In this document: in pieces, positions 6,639 to 14,565 of the stretch
How the letters are laid out: every line of letters starts with the position of its first letter
Position numbering within the stretch: the stretch's first letter is position 1
Assembly (NCBI GenBank): GCA_030156305.1
Contig: JASGMZ010000036.1
Span: forward strand, 1-16,700
Direction of reading: 5' to 3'
DNA length: 16,700 nt
From: Bacteroidales bacterium
Lineage (GTDB): Bacteria; Bacteroidota; Bacteroidia; Bacteroidales; UBA12077
Notes under the pieces: model-generated
What the model saw: the letters and a program-made list of their open reading frames with translations, nothing else
The model's database searches: none
Told to the model about the DNA's origin: nothing
Made by a program: the position numbers and the translations under genes

Positions 6639-8750
6639 ATGAAACGAATAAATATACTTGTTTTTCTGATTGTGCTGATAGGATTTACCCAATGTAAACA
6701 GTCACCGGTAAAATATCCTGAGACAAAAAAAGTGGATCAGGTTGATGAGTATTTTGGGACAAGCGTTGAAGACCCCTACCGTTGGCTCGAAGACGACCGA
6801 TCGGCCGAAACAGAACAATGGGTAAAAGCCCAAAATAAAGTCACCTTCGATTATTTAGAACAAATTCCTTTTAGAGAAAAAATAAAAAATCGTCTTACCG
6901 AGTTGTGGGATTATGAAACAATGGACGCTCCTTTTAAAAAAGGAGACAAATATTTTTTTTATAAAAATGACGGGCTACAAAATCAGGCTGTTTTGTATAT
7001 GCAAGAATCGTTAGAGGATGAACCACAAGTGTTAATTGATCCCAATAAATTTTCAGAAGATGGAACCATAGCTTTGGGCGGAATATCCATATCTGACGAT
7101 GCTAAATATATAGCATATCAACTTTCCGAAGGAGGATCCGACTGGAACGATATTTACGTAAGAGATATTGAAACAGGGGAAGACCTGAATGACCAGATTT
7201 CCTGGATTAAATTTTCAAACATTGCATGGTATAAAGATGGGTTCTTTTATAGTAGATATGACGCTCCAAAAGAAGGAGAAAAACTTTCGGGAGTAAATAA
7301 ATATCATAAAATATGCTATCATAAATTAGGCACGCCATCAGAAACGGATAAGGTAATTTTTGAAAACAAAGAATTTCCTTTACGGAATTACAGCGCCGAT
7401 GTATCGAGTGACGAGAAATATCTATTTATATATGAAACCGAATCAACCAGTGGTAATAATCTTTATGTAAAAAATTTACATGAGAATGATGATTTTGTAA
7501 AACTTACTACAGGTTTTAATTACGATTATCATGTACTCGATCACGTAGATGATAACTTAATTGTGGTTACAAATTTTAATGCTCCCAAATATAAACTTGT
7601 TAAAATTAATGTTAACTCATTGGATGTTGGAAACTGGATTGATATTCTATCCGAGAAAAAAGATGTGCTCAGTGGCTGTTATTTAGCTGATGGAAAAATA
7701 ATCGCTTCATATATTCAAGATGCACATGCTAAACTCGAAGTATACAATTTAAAAGGGGATTATTTACATGATATTGGCCTCCCTGCATTAGGCGCTGTTT
7801 ATGGTATTAATAGCGATATTGATGATAAAGAGGTATTTTATAGTTTTCGCTCATTTACTTTTCCCCCTACCATTTATAGATATGATATGGATGAAAAAAT
7901 AGCTAAAACATATTTTGAGCCGGAAATTGATTTCGATCCTTCAGTATATGAAACAAAACAGGTATTTTATACCAGTAAAGATGGAATTAAAATTCCAATG
8001 TTTATTGTGCATAAAAAAGGATTAAAATTAAATGGTAAAAATCCAACATTACTTTATGCGTATGGAGGATTTAATACAAGTCTTTTACCCTCTTTTAGTG
8101 TAGCTCGCTTAATATGGCTCGAGAATAATGGCGTATTTGCCATGGCAAATATACGTGGTGGTGGCGAATATGGTGAAAACTGGCACAAAGCCGGTATGCG
8201 TTTAAACAAACAAAATGTATTTGATGATTTTATTGCAGCATCAGAATATTTAATCGATAATAATTATACCTCTTCCAAAAAACTGGCTATTAGAGGTGGT
8301 TCTAACGGAGGGTTATTGATTGGTGCTGTAATTAATCAACGTCCTGATTTATATGCCGTTGCATTTCCCGAAGTTGGCGTGATGGATATGTTACGCTATC
8401 ATAAATTTACCATTGGATGGGCTTGGGCCGAAGAATATGGATCAAGCGAAGATTCTGTTCATTTTGAAAATTTATACAACTATTCACCTTTACATAATAT
8501 TAGTAGTAATAAAGATTACCCTGCCGTTATGGTAATTACTGCCGACCATGACGATAGAGTGGTCCCGGCACATTCGTTTAAATATATTGCAACATTACAG
8601 GAAAAATATAAAGGTGAAAATCCGGTACTCATTCGAATTCAAACCAAAGCCGGACATGGTGCCGGAAAACCAACCAACGTTAGAATTGAAGAAACAGCTG
8701 ATAAATGGGCATTTGCATTTTATAATATGGATGTAAAACCTATTTATTAA
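6639..8750 (+). CDS. Prolyl oligopeptidase family serine peptidase (S9A), putative lipoprotein
   Basis: A 703-residue enzyme close in length to the S9A prolyl oligopeptidases (about 700-730), which cut short proline-containing peptides after proline. An N-terminal signal (hydrophobic residues 4-16, then FTQC) puts a candidate lipidated Cys at position 19; the lipobox is imperfect, but Bacteroidota tolerate this. Residues about 28-75 (VDEYFGTSVEDPYRWLED) are the family's N-terminal hallmark. A seven-bladed propeller follows at about 80-430. The alpha/beta-hydrolase domain occupies about 440-700. The catalytic triad is clear: Ser555 in GGSNGG, Asp639 in ADHDDRVVP and His673 in KAGHGAGKP. This spacing is nearly the same as that of pig PREP (554, 641, 680). 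The export signal suggests a role in using peptides in the periplasm or at the surface, which is inference. The gene is flanked by terminators and appears to be a single-gene unit. Confidence 0.93.
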   Translation: MKRINILVFLIVLIGFTQCKQSPVKYPETKKVDQVDEYFGTSVEDPYRWLEDDRSAETEQWVKAQNKVTFDYLEQIPFREKIKNRLTELWDYETMDAPFKKGDKYFFYKNDGLQNQAVLYMQESLEDEPQVLIDPNKFSEDGTIALGGISISDDAKYIAYQLSEGGSDWNDIYVRDIETGEDLNDQISWIKFSNIAWYKDGFFYSRYDAPKEGEKLSGVNKYHKICYHKLGTPSETDKVIFENKEFPLRNYSADVSSDEKYLFIYETESTSGNNLYVKNLHENDDFVKLTTGFNYDYHVLDHVDDNLIVVTNFNAPKYKLVKINVNSLDVGNWIDILSEKKDVLSGCYLADGKIIASYIQDAHAKLEVYNLKGDYLHDIGLPALGAVYGINSDIDDKEVFYSFRSFTFPPTIYRYDMDEKIAKTYFEPEIDFDPSVYETKQVFYTSKDGIKIPMFIVHKKGLKLNGKNPTLLYAYGGFNTSLLPSFSVARLIWLENNGVFAMANIRGGGEYGENWHKAGMRLNKQNVFDDFIAASEYLIDNNYTSSKKLAIRGGSNGGLLIGAVINQRPDLYAVAFPEVGVMDMLRYHKFTIGWAWAEEYGSSEDSVHFENLYNYSPLHNISSNKDYPAVMVITADHDDRVVPAHSFKYIATLQEKYKGENPVLIRIQTKAGHGAGKPTNVRIEETADKWAFAFYNMDVKPIY

Positions 8751-8785
8751 AAATTGTTTATAAAAAAGGTGAAGAATTTTATTTT

Positions 8786-8822
8786 AAAGCTGCTTCAAAA
8801 ATTATCTTTGAGGCAGCTTTTT
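8786..8822 (+). terminator. Strong terminator after the prolyl oligopeptidase gene
   Basis: A 14-bp stem with one G-U pair. AAAGCTGC at 8786-8793 pairs with GCAGCTTT at 8813-8820, continued inward by TTCAAA pairing with TTTGAG. The loop is about 7 bases, and T residues follow to 8822. The next gene starts only 20 bases later, and its probable -7 box lies inside this hairpin. Confidence 0.85.
8803..8810 (+). promoter_or_regulatory. Putative -7 promoter box of the deoxynucleoside kinase gene, inside a terminator
   Basis: TATCTTTG matches TAnnTTTG perfectly. It overlaps the loop and the start of the descending arm of the terminator hairpin at 8786-8822. The expected start site near 8815 would leave a leader of about 28 bases before the GTG at 8843. 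The -33 region is only a T-rich stretch (about 8777-8785, such as TTTA at 8778-8781), so the call depends on the -7 box and on the lack of any other room for a promoter. Confidence 0.4.
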
Positions 8823-8842
8823 AATTTTTATAAAAAATTACA

Positions 8843-9478
8843 GTGGATTTAAATTATCTTGTCATTGAAGGAAATATAGGTGCAGGTAAAACTACTCTTG
8901 CCAAAATGATTGCTGAAGAATATAATGCGAAATTGATTTTAGAGCAATTTGCCGATAATCCCTTTTTGCCCAAATTTTATAATGATCCCGATCGTTACTC
9001 ATTTCCGCTTGAGCTGTCTTTTTTAGCTGAAAGATATCAACAATTAAATCGAGACTTAACATCAAGAGATCTTTTTAAGCCCTTTAATGTAGCCGATTAC
9101 TATTTTATGAAATCGTTGATATTTGCAAAAGCTACCATAAAACAAGACGAATACAATTTATATCGTCAAATATTTAATATCATTTATCCATCAATCCCAA
9201 AACCGGATCTTTATGTTTATTTGCATGTTGATATTAAAAAACTTAAAGAAAACATTTTTAAACGAGGACGAGAATATGAAAAAGGAATTTCTGAAGAATA
9301 TTTAAAAAATTTACAAAAAGGATATTTCGACTTCTTTAGGCAGCAAAACGATATGAGTTTCTTGATTATTGACACTAATAATGTTGATTTTGTTAATAAT
9401 CAGAATGATTATAAAAAAATAAAAGCGTTGATTTTTCAGGAGAAATATGACCCGGGAATTCATTTAATCGTTATTTAA
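8843..9478 (+). CDS. Deoxynucleoside kinase (dNK/dGK-like)
   Basis: A 211-residue kinase of the deoxynucleoside kinase family (dCK/dGK/dNK). It would transfer the gamma phosphate of ATP to the 5' OH of a deoxynucleoside in nucleotide salvage. The P-loop GNIGAGKT is at residues 10-17. Glu34 sits where the family has its catalytic base. The later YVYLHVDIKKLKENI stretch and the RGREYE arginine-rich lid also fit. The usual E/D-R-S motif at the end of the third strand is replaced by A84-D85-Y86, before the family-like FMKSLIFAK helix. The substrate cannot be named from sequence. The start is GTG: an in-frame TAA lies at 8831-8833, and no ATG lies between it and the P-loop. There is no Shine-Dalgarno sequence. 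The gene sits 20 bases after a strong terminator. Confidence 0.88.
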   Translation: MDLNYLVIEGNIGAGKTTLAKMIAEEYNAKLILEQFADNPFLPKFYNDPDRYSFPLELSFLAERYQQLNRDLTSRDLFKPFNVADYYFMKSLIFAKATIKQDEYNLYRQIFNIIYPSIPKPDLYVYLHVDIKKLKENIFKRGREYEKGISEEYLKNLQKGYFDFFRQQNDMSFLIIDTNNVDFVNNQNDYKKIKALIFQEKYDPGIHLIVI

Positions 9479-9535
9479 AGCCTTATATCATATATATTTT
9501 GCTGCTTTTTATTTTTTTTTTATGTAAAACATTAT

Positions 9536-9543
9536 TAAGTTTG
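9536..9543 (+). promoter_or_regulatory. Putative -7 promoter box before the OmpA/TPR lipoprotein gene
   Basis: TAAGTTTG matches TAnnTTTG perfectly and is identical to the box at 6603-6610. A T-rich tract (9505-9521) occupies the -33 region without a clear TTG. The implied leader is about 48 bases. Pattern-based, moderate support. Confidence 0.4.
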
Positions 9544-9596
9544 TATTTGAATGTGAAAATAAAATAGTAATTTTAAATCAAATAATTAATCAGACT

Positions 9597-11315
9597 ATGA
9601 AAAGAATCAACTATTTAGCAACTTTCTTATTCGCTGCATTTATATTAAGCAGTTGTGGTGGATTAGATAAAATGAAAGAAGAAGCTTCAGCTCTTCAGTA
9701 CAATGTTACGCCTAAAGTACTTGAAATGCATGCAAACACAGTAAAGTACGAAATCACAGGAGATGTTCCTGCTGAATGGTTCAACAAAAAAGCAATTGTT
9801 GAATTTACCCCTGTTTATAAATATAACGGTGGTGAAGAAGTTTTAGAATCTAAAACTTATCAGGGCGAAAGCGTAGAAGCTAACAATAAAGTAATACCTT
9901 ATGAAACAGGTGGGTCTGTTGAATTTGCTGGTGAGTTTGAATATGACGAAGCCATGCGTAAAGGCCAGCTTGAAATGAGAGCTGTTGCTACCATCAATGA
10001 TGATAACCTTGAACTACCTGCCTTAAAATTGGCTGATGGAATTATTTCTACTCCATTACTAGTTAAAGTAGATCCAAAACCAATTATGGCATCAGACAAA
10101 TTTGAACGAGTAGTTACTGAAAAACAAATGGCCGATATTCATTATGTTATTCAACGATCTAATATCAGAAGATCTGAATTAACTGCTGAGGATATCGCAG
10201 AACTTGAAAAATTTGTAAAAGAAGCAAACGAAAAAGAAAATAAAGAATTCAAAGGAATTGAAATTTCTGCTTATGCTTCTCCCGATGGGCCAGAAAAATT
10301 AAATGAAAGACTATCCGTTGAAAGAAAAAAATCTGCGGATAACTATTTAGCAAAAGTTATTGACAAAGCTAAAGTTAAAGATAAAGATGCTGAGGCTCTT
10401 TATAATATGAAATCTACAGCAGAAGACTGGGAAGGTTTCAAAAAATTGGTAGAAGCTTCTACTATTGAAGATAAAGACCTTATCCTTCGTGTTCTTTCAA
10501 TGTATTCTGATCCAGCCGTTCGTGAAAAAGAAATTAAAAATATGTCAGCTACCTTTGAAATATTAGCTGAAGATATTTTACCAAAACTAAGAAGATCAGA
10601 AATTACTGTAAATGTAGAGAAAATTGGTTTCTCTGATGAACAACTTCTTGATTTTGCTGTAACTAATCCTGACACATTAAACATTGAAGAATTATTATAT
10701 GCAGCCAAATTAACCAAAGATCTTGAAGGAAAAGCTAACATTTACAAGATCATCATTGAAAAGCATGAAGGTTGCTACAGAGCTCATAATAACTTAGGTT
10801 TTGTTTATATTAAACAAGGTAATTTAGCAGATGCAAAAGCTTCTTTAGAAAAAGCCAATGAGCTTAAAGAAGGGGATGCTATTGTTAACAATAATTTAGG
10901 TGTTATTGCTTTAAAAGAAGGCGATAAAGAAACCGCTGAACAATATTTCTTAAATGCTACTGATGCTGGTACTGCAGTTGATTACAACCTTGGAATTATT
11001 AAAATTATGGATGGTGAATATGAAGCTGCCATTAATTACTTCCAGGATCACAAATCATTCAACGCTGCTTTAGCAATGTTATTAGCCGGCAAAAACGATT
11101 CTGCCCTTAAGACTATTGACGCAGTTGAAGAGGACGATGCAATGAATGATTATTTAAAAGCTGTTATTGCTGCCCGAATTGGTGACGAAGGTACAGTATT
11201 AAATAGTTTGAAAACTGCCATCGAAAAAGATCCTGAATTAATTGAGTTAGCAAAAACTGACTTAGAATTCAGAACATATTTCGAAAACGAAGTATTTAAA
11301 TCAATGATTCAATAA
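9597..11315 (+). CDS. Lipoprotein with OmpA-like and TPR domains
   Basis: A 572-residue predicted outer-membrane lipoprotein. The signal peptide has a hydrophobic core at about residues 7-17 and the lipobox LSSC with Cys20. Residues about 35-165 form a beta-rich region typical of no family I can name. Residues about 172-255 look like an OmpA C-terminal domain: SELTAEDIAELEKF, then ISAYASPDG (223-231), then LNERLSVERKKSADNYL. The YASPDG form replaces the HTD of the classic peptidoglycan site, while the Arg of LSxxR is kept. After a helical linker, TPR-like repeats run from about 392 to 510 (HNNLGFVYIKQG, VNNNLGVIALKEG, DYNLGIIKIMDGEYEAAINYF). The family is probably a conserved Bacteroidales envelope protein that could tie the outer membrane to the wall and hold partner proteins, but this is inference. 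Codon use is even and housekeeping-like. A bidirectional terminator follows. Confidence 0.82.
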   Translation: MKRINYLATFLFAAFILSSCGGLDKMKEEASALQYNVTPKVLEMHANTVKYEITGDVPAEWFNKKAIVEFTPVYKYNGGEEVLESKTYQGESVEANNKVIPYETGGSVEFAGEFEYDEAMRKGQLEMRAVATINDDNLELPALKLADGIISTPLLVKVDPKPIMASDKFERVVTEKQMADIHYVIQRSNIRRSELTAEDIAELEKFVKEANEKENKEFKGIEISAYASPDGPEKLNERLSVERKKSADNYLAKVIDKAKVKDKDAEALYNMKSTAEDWEGFKKLVEASTIEDKDLILRVLSMYSDPAVREKEIKNMSATFEILAEDILPKLRRSEITVNVEKIGFSDEQLLDFAVTNPDTLNIEELLYAAKLTKDLEGKANIYKIIIEKHEGCYRAHNNLGFVYIKQGNLADAKASLEKANELKEGDAIVNNNLGVIALKEGDKETAEQYFLNATDAGTAVDYNLGIIKIMDGEYEAAINYFQDHKSFNAALAMLLAGKNDSALKTIDAVEEDDAMNDYLKAVIAARIGDEGTVLNSLKTAIEKDPELIELAKTDLEFRTYFENEVFKSMIQ

Positions 11316-11336
11316 ATTTTTGATTTATCAAAATAT

Positions 11337-11370
11337 AAAAAGAGCTGTATCAATCGATACAGCTCTTTTT
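11337..11370. terminator. Bidirectional terminator between convergent genes
   Basis: A perfect inverted repeat: AGAGCTGTATC at 11341-11351 pairs with GATACAGCTCT at 11356-11366 around the 4-base loop AATC. It is extended by AAAA at 11337-11340 and TTTT at 11367-11370, giving a 15-bp stem. A-tracts and T-tracts on either side give a U-run on both strands. It lies 21 bases after the stop of the OmpA/TPR gene and 2 bases after the stop of the convergent methyltransferase gene, so it can serve both. Confidence 0.92.
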
Positions 11371-11372
11371 AT

Positions 11373-11903
11373 TTAATATTTAAGCTTCTTAAAGAACTCC
11401 CATAAAACAATTCCAGCACTAACCGAAATATTAAAGGAATGTTTGGTGCCAAATTGTGGTATTTCAATACAATAATCACTTTGGTTAACCACTTCTTGCT
11501 GTACCCCTTTCACTTCGTTTCCAAAGATAATAGCATATTTTTTTTTAGCTTCAATTGTAATGTTTTGTAGCTCAACAGCATTTTCGGTTTGTTCTATCGA
11601 CACTATCGTAAAACCCGATTTTTTGAGACTTTTGATGGCTTCGGATATTTCTTCAATATACTCCCAATCCACTGACTCAGTAGCACCTAATGCAGTTTTC
11701 TGAATATCCTTATGAGGAGGTTTTGCCGTAATTCCACAAAGGATGATTTTTTCGATTAAAAATGCATCCGAAGTTCTAAAAACACTGCCTATGTTATTTA
11801 GACTTCTTATATTATCTAGTATGACAATAATTGGCGTTTTTGGGGCATTCTTAAATTCTTCGATATTTAAACGTTGTAATTCACTGTTTTTTAATTTCCT
11901 CAT
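11373..11903 (-). CDS. SpoU/TrmH family RNA 2'-O-methyltransferase
   Basis: A 176-residue SPOUT-class methyltransferase that would transfer a methyl group from S-adenosylmethionine to the 2' OH of a ribose in tRNA or rRNA. All three SpoU motifs are present. Motif 1 is NIGSVFR at residues 37-43, within LDNIRSLNNIGSVFRT, with Arg43 the usual catalytic Arg. Motif 2 is IFGNEVKGV, with FGNE at 127-130. Motif 3 runs about 145-169 (IPQFGTKHSFNISVSAGI) and forms the trefoil-knot cofactor site. There is no N-terminal RNA-binding extension like those of TrmH (tRNA Gm18) or RlmB. It is nearer to the compact TrmL-like size, so the target base cannot be set from sequence. It starts at an ATG, is divergent from sucC, and ends at the shared bidirectional terminator. 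Confidence 0.92.
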   Translation of the reverse strand: MRKLKNSELQRLNIEEFKNAPKTPIIVILDNIRSLNNIGSVFRTSDAFLIEKIILCGITAKPPHKDIQKTALGATESVDWEYIEEISEAIKSLKKSGFTIVSIEQTENAVELQNITIEAKKKYAIIFGNEVKGVQQEVVNQSDYCIEIPQFGTKHSFNISVSAGIVLWEFFKKLKY

Positions 11904-11935
11904 CTTTTATCTAAAAATAATTTGTTTGGGAAAAA

Positions 11936-11967
11936 TTGGTTAAATGTATAAAAAATCAATAATTTCG
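11936..11967 (+). promoter_or_regulatory. Putative sucC promoter
   Basis: TTG at 11936-11938, a 21-base spacer, then TAATTTCG at 11960-11967, one mismatch from TAnnTTTG. The start site would lie near 11973, leaving a leader of about 28 bases before the sucC ATG at 12001. Pattern-based call. Confidence 0.45.
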
Positions 11968-12000
11968 TAAGCATTAAATGGTAAAAGAAATAACGAAACG

Positions 12001-13188
12001 ATGAATATTCACGAGTATCAAGCTAAAAGCATATTAAAGCAATTTGGGGTCGCAGTACCCGAAGGGATTGTTGTTGGCCAACCCGATAAAGCAGTTGATG
12101 CTGCCAAAATGATTAAAGATAAAACAGGAACGGAAACATGGGCAGTAAAAGCTCAGATTCATGCAGGAGGCCGGGGGAAAGGCGGTGGAGTGAAAATTGC
12201 TAAAACACCAGATGAGGTTAAAAAGTTCGCCGAAGAAATTATCGGAATGAATTTGGTGACACACCAAACGGGGCCACAAGGGAAAAAAGTAAATAGGATA
12301 CTTATTGAGCAGGGTATTTATTATCCCGGAGAAAGTGAAATTAAAGAGTTTTATATGAGTGTTTTATTAAATCGTGCTACCGGACGAAATATTATGATGT
12401 ACTCTACCGAAGGAGGAATGGATATTGAAACAGTTGCCGAAAAAACTCCTGAGTTGATTTTTAAAGAAGAGATAGATCCTAAGGTTGGTATTCAGGCTTA
12501 TCAGGCGCGTAAAATTGCTTTCAATTTAGGTTTAAGCGGCAAAGCTTTTAAAGAAATGGTAAAGTTTGTTATTTCACTTTATACCGCTTTTGAAAAAAGC
12601 GATTCTTCTTTATTTGAAATAAATCCGGTATTTAAAACCTCCGATGATCGCATTTTTGCTGCCGATGCGAAAGTAAATTTAGACGATAATGCTTTATTCC
12701 GCCACCCAGACTATCAGGAGATGCGTGATATAACAGAAGAAGACCCTGCTGAACTGGAAGCCGGACAGTATAATCTGAATTTTATTAAATTAGACGGAAA
12801 TGTTGGATGTATGGTTAACGGTGCTGGCTTAGCCATGGCTACGATGGATATTATAAAACTTTCCGGAGGCGACCCGGCAAACTTTCTTGATGTGGGTGGC
12901 TCTGCAAATGCCGAAACGGTAGAAGCGGGTTTCAGAATAATTCTGAAAGATCCTAATGTGAAAGCTATCTTAATCAATATCTTTGGAGGAATTGTACGAT
13001 GCGATCGTGTTGCCCAGGGGGTCGTTGATGCTTATAAAGCCATTGGATCAATTAATGTGCCTGTAATTGTTCGTTTACAAGGAACAAATGCCAAAGAAGG
13101 GAAAAAACTGATTGATGATTCAGGTTTAAAAGTTTACTCGGCAATAACCTTACAGGAAGCGGCCGATAAAGTGAAAGAGCTGGTTTAA
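12001..13188 (+). CDS. sucC: Succinyl-CoA ligase (ADP-forming) beta subunit
   Basis: A 395-residue protein close in length to E. coli SucC (388). With the alpha subunit SucD it interconverts succinyl-CoA and succinate with substrate-level formation of ATP in the citric acid cycle, in the cytoplasm. An N-terminal ATP-grasp domain (about 2-230) shows MNIHEYQAKSILKQFGV, the glycine-rich AGGRGKGGGVK and FEINPVF, with DAKVNLDDNALFRHPD near its end. The C-terminal ligase domain (about 245-395) contains VNGAGLAMATMD (272-283), FLDVGGSANAE and the hallmark FGGIVRCD (328-335). The gene is complete. sucD is not next to it here, although many genomes carry sucC and sucD together. It ends one base from the end of the convergent arginine deiminase gene, and no terminator hairpin is evident. 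Confidence 0.97.
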   Translation: MNIHEYQAKSILKQFGVAVPEGIVVGQPDKAVDAAKMIKDKTGTETWAVKAQIHAGGRGKGGGVKIAKTPDEVKKFAEEIIGMNLVTHQTGPQGKKVNRILIEQGIYYPGESEIKEFYMSVLLNRATGRNIMMYSTEGGMDIETVAEKTPELIFKEEIDPKVGIQAYQARKIAFNLGLSGKAFKEMVKFVISLYTAFEKSDSSLFEINPVFKTSDDRIFAADAKVNLDDNALFRHPDYQEMRDITEEDPAELEAGQYNLNFIKLDGNVGCMVNGAGLAMATMDIIKLSGGDPANFLDVGGSANAETVEAGFRIILKDPNVKAILINIFGGIVRCDRVAQGVVDAYKAIGSINVPVIVRLQGTNAKEGKKLIDDSGLKVYSAITLQEAADKVKELV

Positions 13189-13189
13189 A

Positions 13190-14455
13190 TTACCATTTTA
13201 TAGGTTTTCGTTTAATAGGCATGGTCATACATCTGGCCCCGCCACCACCACGCGGTAGTTCCGACCCCTCTATGGCAATGACATATTTTTTATAATTCTT
13301 TATATCAATTTTTCCTTTTATAATATCGTTGGCTTTAAGTATTTCAAATCCATTGTTACTCATTTCTTCCATGGTATACGTATTTCTATCATAACCAATT
13401 ACTTTACCGGGGCCTACAGCAAAAAAATTAGCTCCGCTATGCCATTGTTCACGTTCCTGGATCCATGGATCTTTTTTCCCGCCACAATATACAGGTTCTA
13501 AATCCATGCCAAGGGCTTTCAATGATTTAAGCATATTCTCCTCTTCTTTGATAGAAGTAACTTTGCCATTCTCGATTTTAATATGAATAGTTTGAAAACG
13601 GTTCGTTTGCAAAATCAGTGGTTCGTAAACCATACAGGTATCCATATCGAGAAAAGTAAATACCATATCGAGGTGTATGAACGATTCCGGCTTGTATGGC
13701 AACTCCTGAACAATGATGTGCCTGTTTTTTTCTTTTTGAGATGACAGCCGTTCAAGAATAAAATCAATTCCCTGCGATGTGGTTCTTGTTCCTGTGCCAA
13801 TACATAAAATATCATCCCGCGCTACTAATACATCGCCACCTTCAATGGAAGTCTGGCCAGAGAAATGTTTACTTTCTGTTGGATTAACAGTTTTGGTTAA
13901 AAAAAGCTCGTGGTAATCAAAAATAGCTTCCATAATTAACGATTCTCTTTCACGAACCTTATTGGCCATACGCCCGATTAAAACATCGTCAAGAACTGCC
14001 ATGGCAGCATCCCGGGTAAAAAAGAAATTGTGCAGCGGCCGTAACGAGTATCTTTCTTTGTTTAAATACCTTGTTAAAGTGTCTTTTTCTTCGATAACCC
14101 CTTCAATTAATTGGGTAGATAGATCTTCCGGATTTTGTGCCTGCAAATGTTTTATGATAGGACATTTGTCCTCATTGGTACAAATTTTTTGTAATAGATT
14201 TTCTTTTACCTTTTCATTCTTTAATATATCGGCTAAAAGGTCTTTTATTTGGAATGTTTTGGTTAGTTTGTTTAATACTCCACTCAGTTGTGCATATTCT
14301 TTTTGTGCTACCGAAAGATTAAGAATATCACTATATAAAGCCCTTTCGGCATTTTTTGGTGTCATATTTTCTACTTCTTTTCCTGGTGTATGAAGCAGTA
14401 CTCCTTCTAATTCGCCAATTTCTGAACGAACATTAATATTAATTTTACCAGCCAT
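13190..14455 (-). CDS. arcA: Arginine deiminase
   Basis: A 421-residue protein of full ADI length (about 400-420) that would hydrolyse L-arginine to L-citrulline and ammonia. All active-site motifs of the guanidino-modifying superfamily are present. They are the substrate-binding FTRD with Asp149, the base Glu205 in EGGD, HLDMVF with His261 and Asp263, and the nucleophile Cys409 in GGARCMTMP near the C-terminus. The N-terminal VRSEIGELEGVLLHTPGKE is also family-typical. The start ATG fits the family's N-terminus. No ornithine carbamoyltransferase or carbamate kinase gene lies in the window, so the rest of the ADI pathway must be elsewhere or the enzyme serves another purpose, such as ammonia or citrulline supply. 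The upstream neighbours on the same strand are the LysO genes, 110 bases away. The symbol follows function; the gene is not in an arc operon here. Confidence 0.95.
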   Translation of the reverse strand: MAGKININVRSEIGELEGVLLHTPGKEVENMTPKNAERALYSDILNLSVAQKEYAQLSGVLNKLTKTFQIKDLLADILKNEKVKENLLQKICTNEDKCPIIKHLQAQNPEDLSTQLIEGVIEEKDTLTRYLNKERYSLRPLHNFFFTRDAAMAVLDDVLIGRMANKVRERESLIMEAIFDYHELFLTKTVNPTESKHFSGQTSIEGGDVLVARDDILCIGTGTRTTSQGIDFILERLSSQKEKNRHIIVQELPYKPESFIHLDMVFTFLDMDTCMVYEPLILQTNRFQTIHIKIENGKVTSIKEEENMLKSLKALGMDLEPVYCGGKKDPWIQEREQWHSGANFFAVGPGKVIGYDRNTYTMEEMSNNGFEILKANDIIKGKIDIKNYKKYVIAIEGSELPRGGGGARCMTMPIKRKPIKW

Positions 14456-14565
14456 TTTTGAAATATTTTGTTATTTAGATAAATGCTGAATAGAGCGTAT
14501 AAAATTATAAATACTTATTCAATTTTAAGGTATAAGTAGCTGAATTATTTATTAATTATTAAAGG

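Noticed and set aside
13962..14393. A 143-residue plus-strand open frame opposite the arginine deiminase gene
   Set aside because: It is Ser/Phe/Cys-rich, has no family-like motif, and lies over a deiminase region with intact conserved motifs.
14512..14538. A 7-bp inverted repeat (TACTTAT / ATAAGTA) as a terminator or operator before arginine deiminase
   Set aside because: The stem is short and AT-only apart from one pair, the loop is 13 bases, and no T-run follows on the minus strand.
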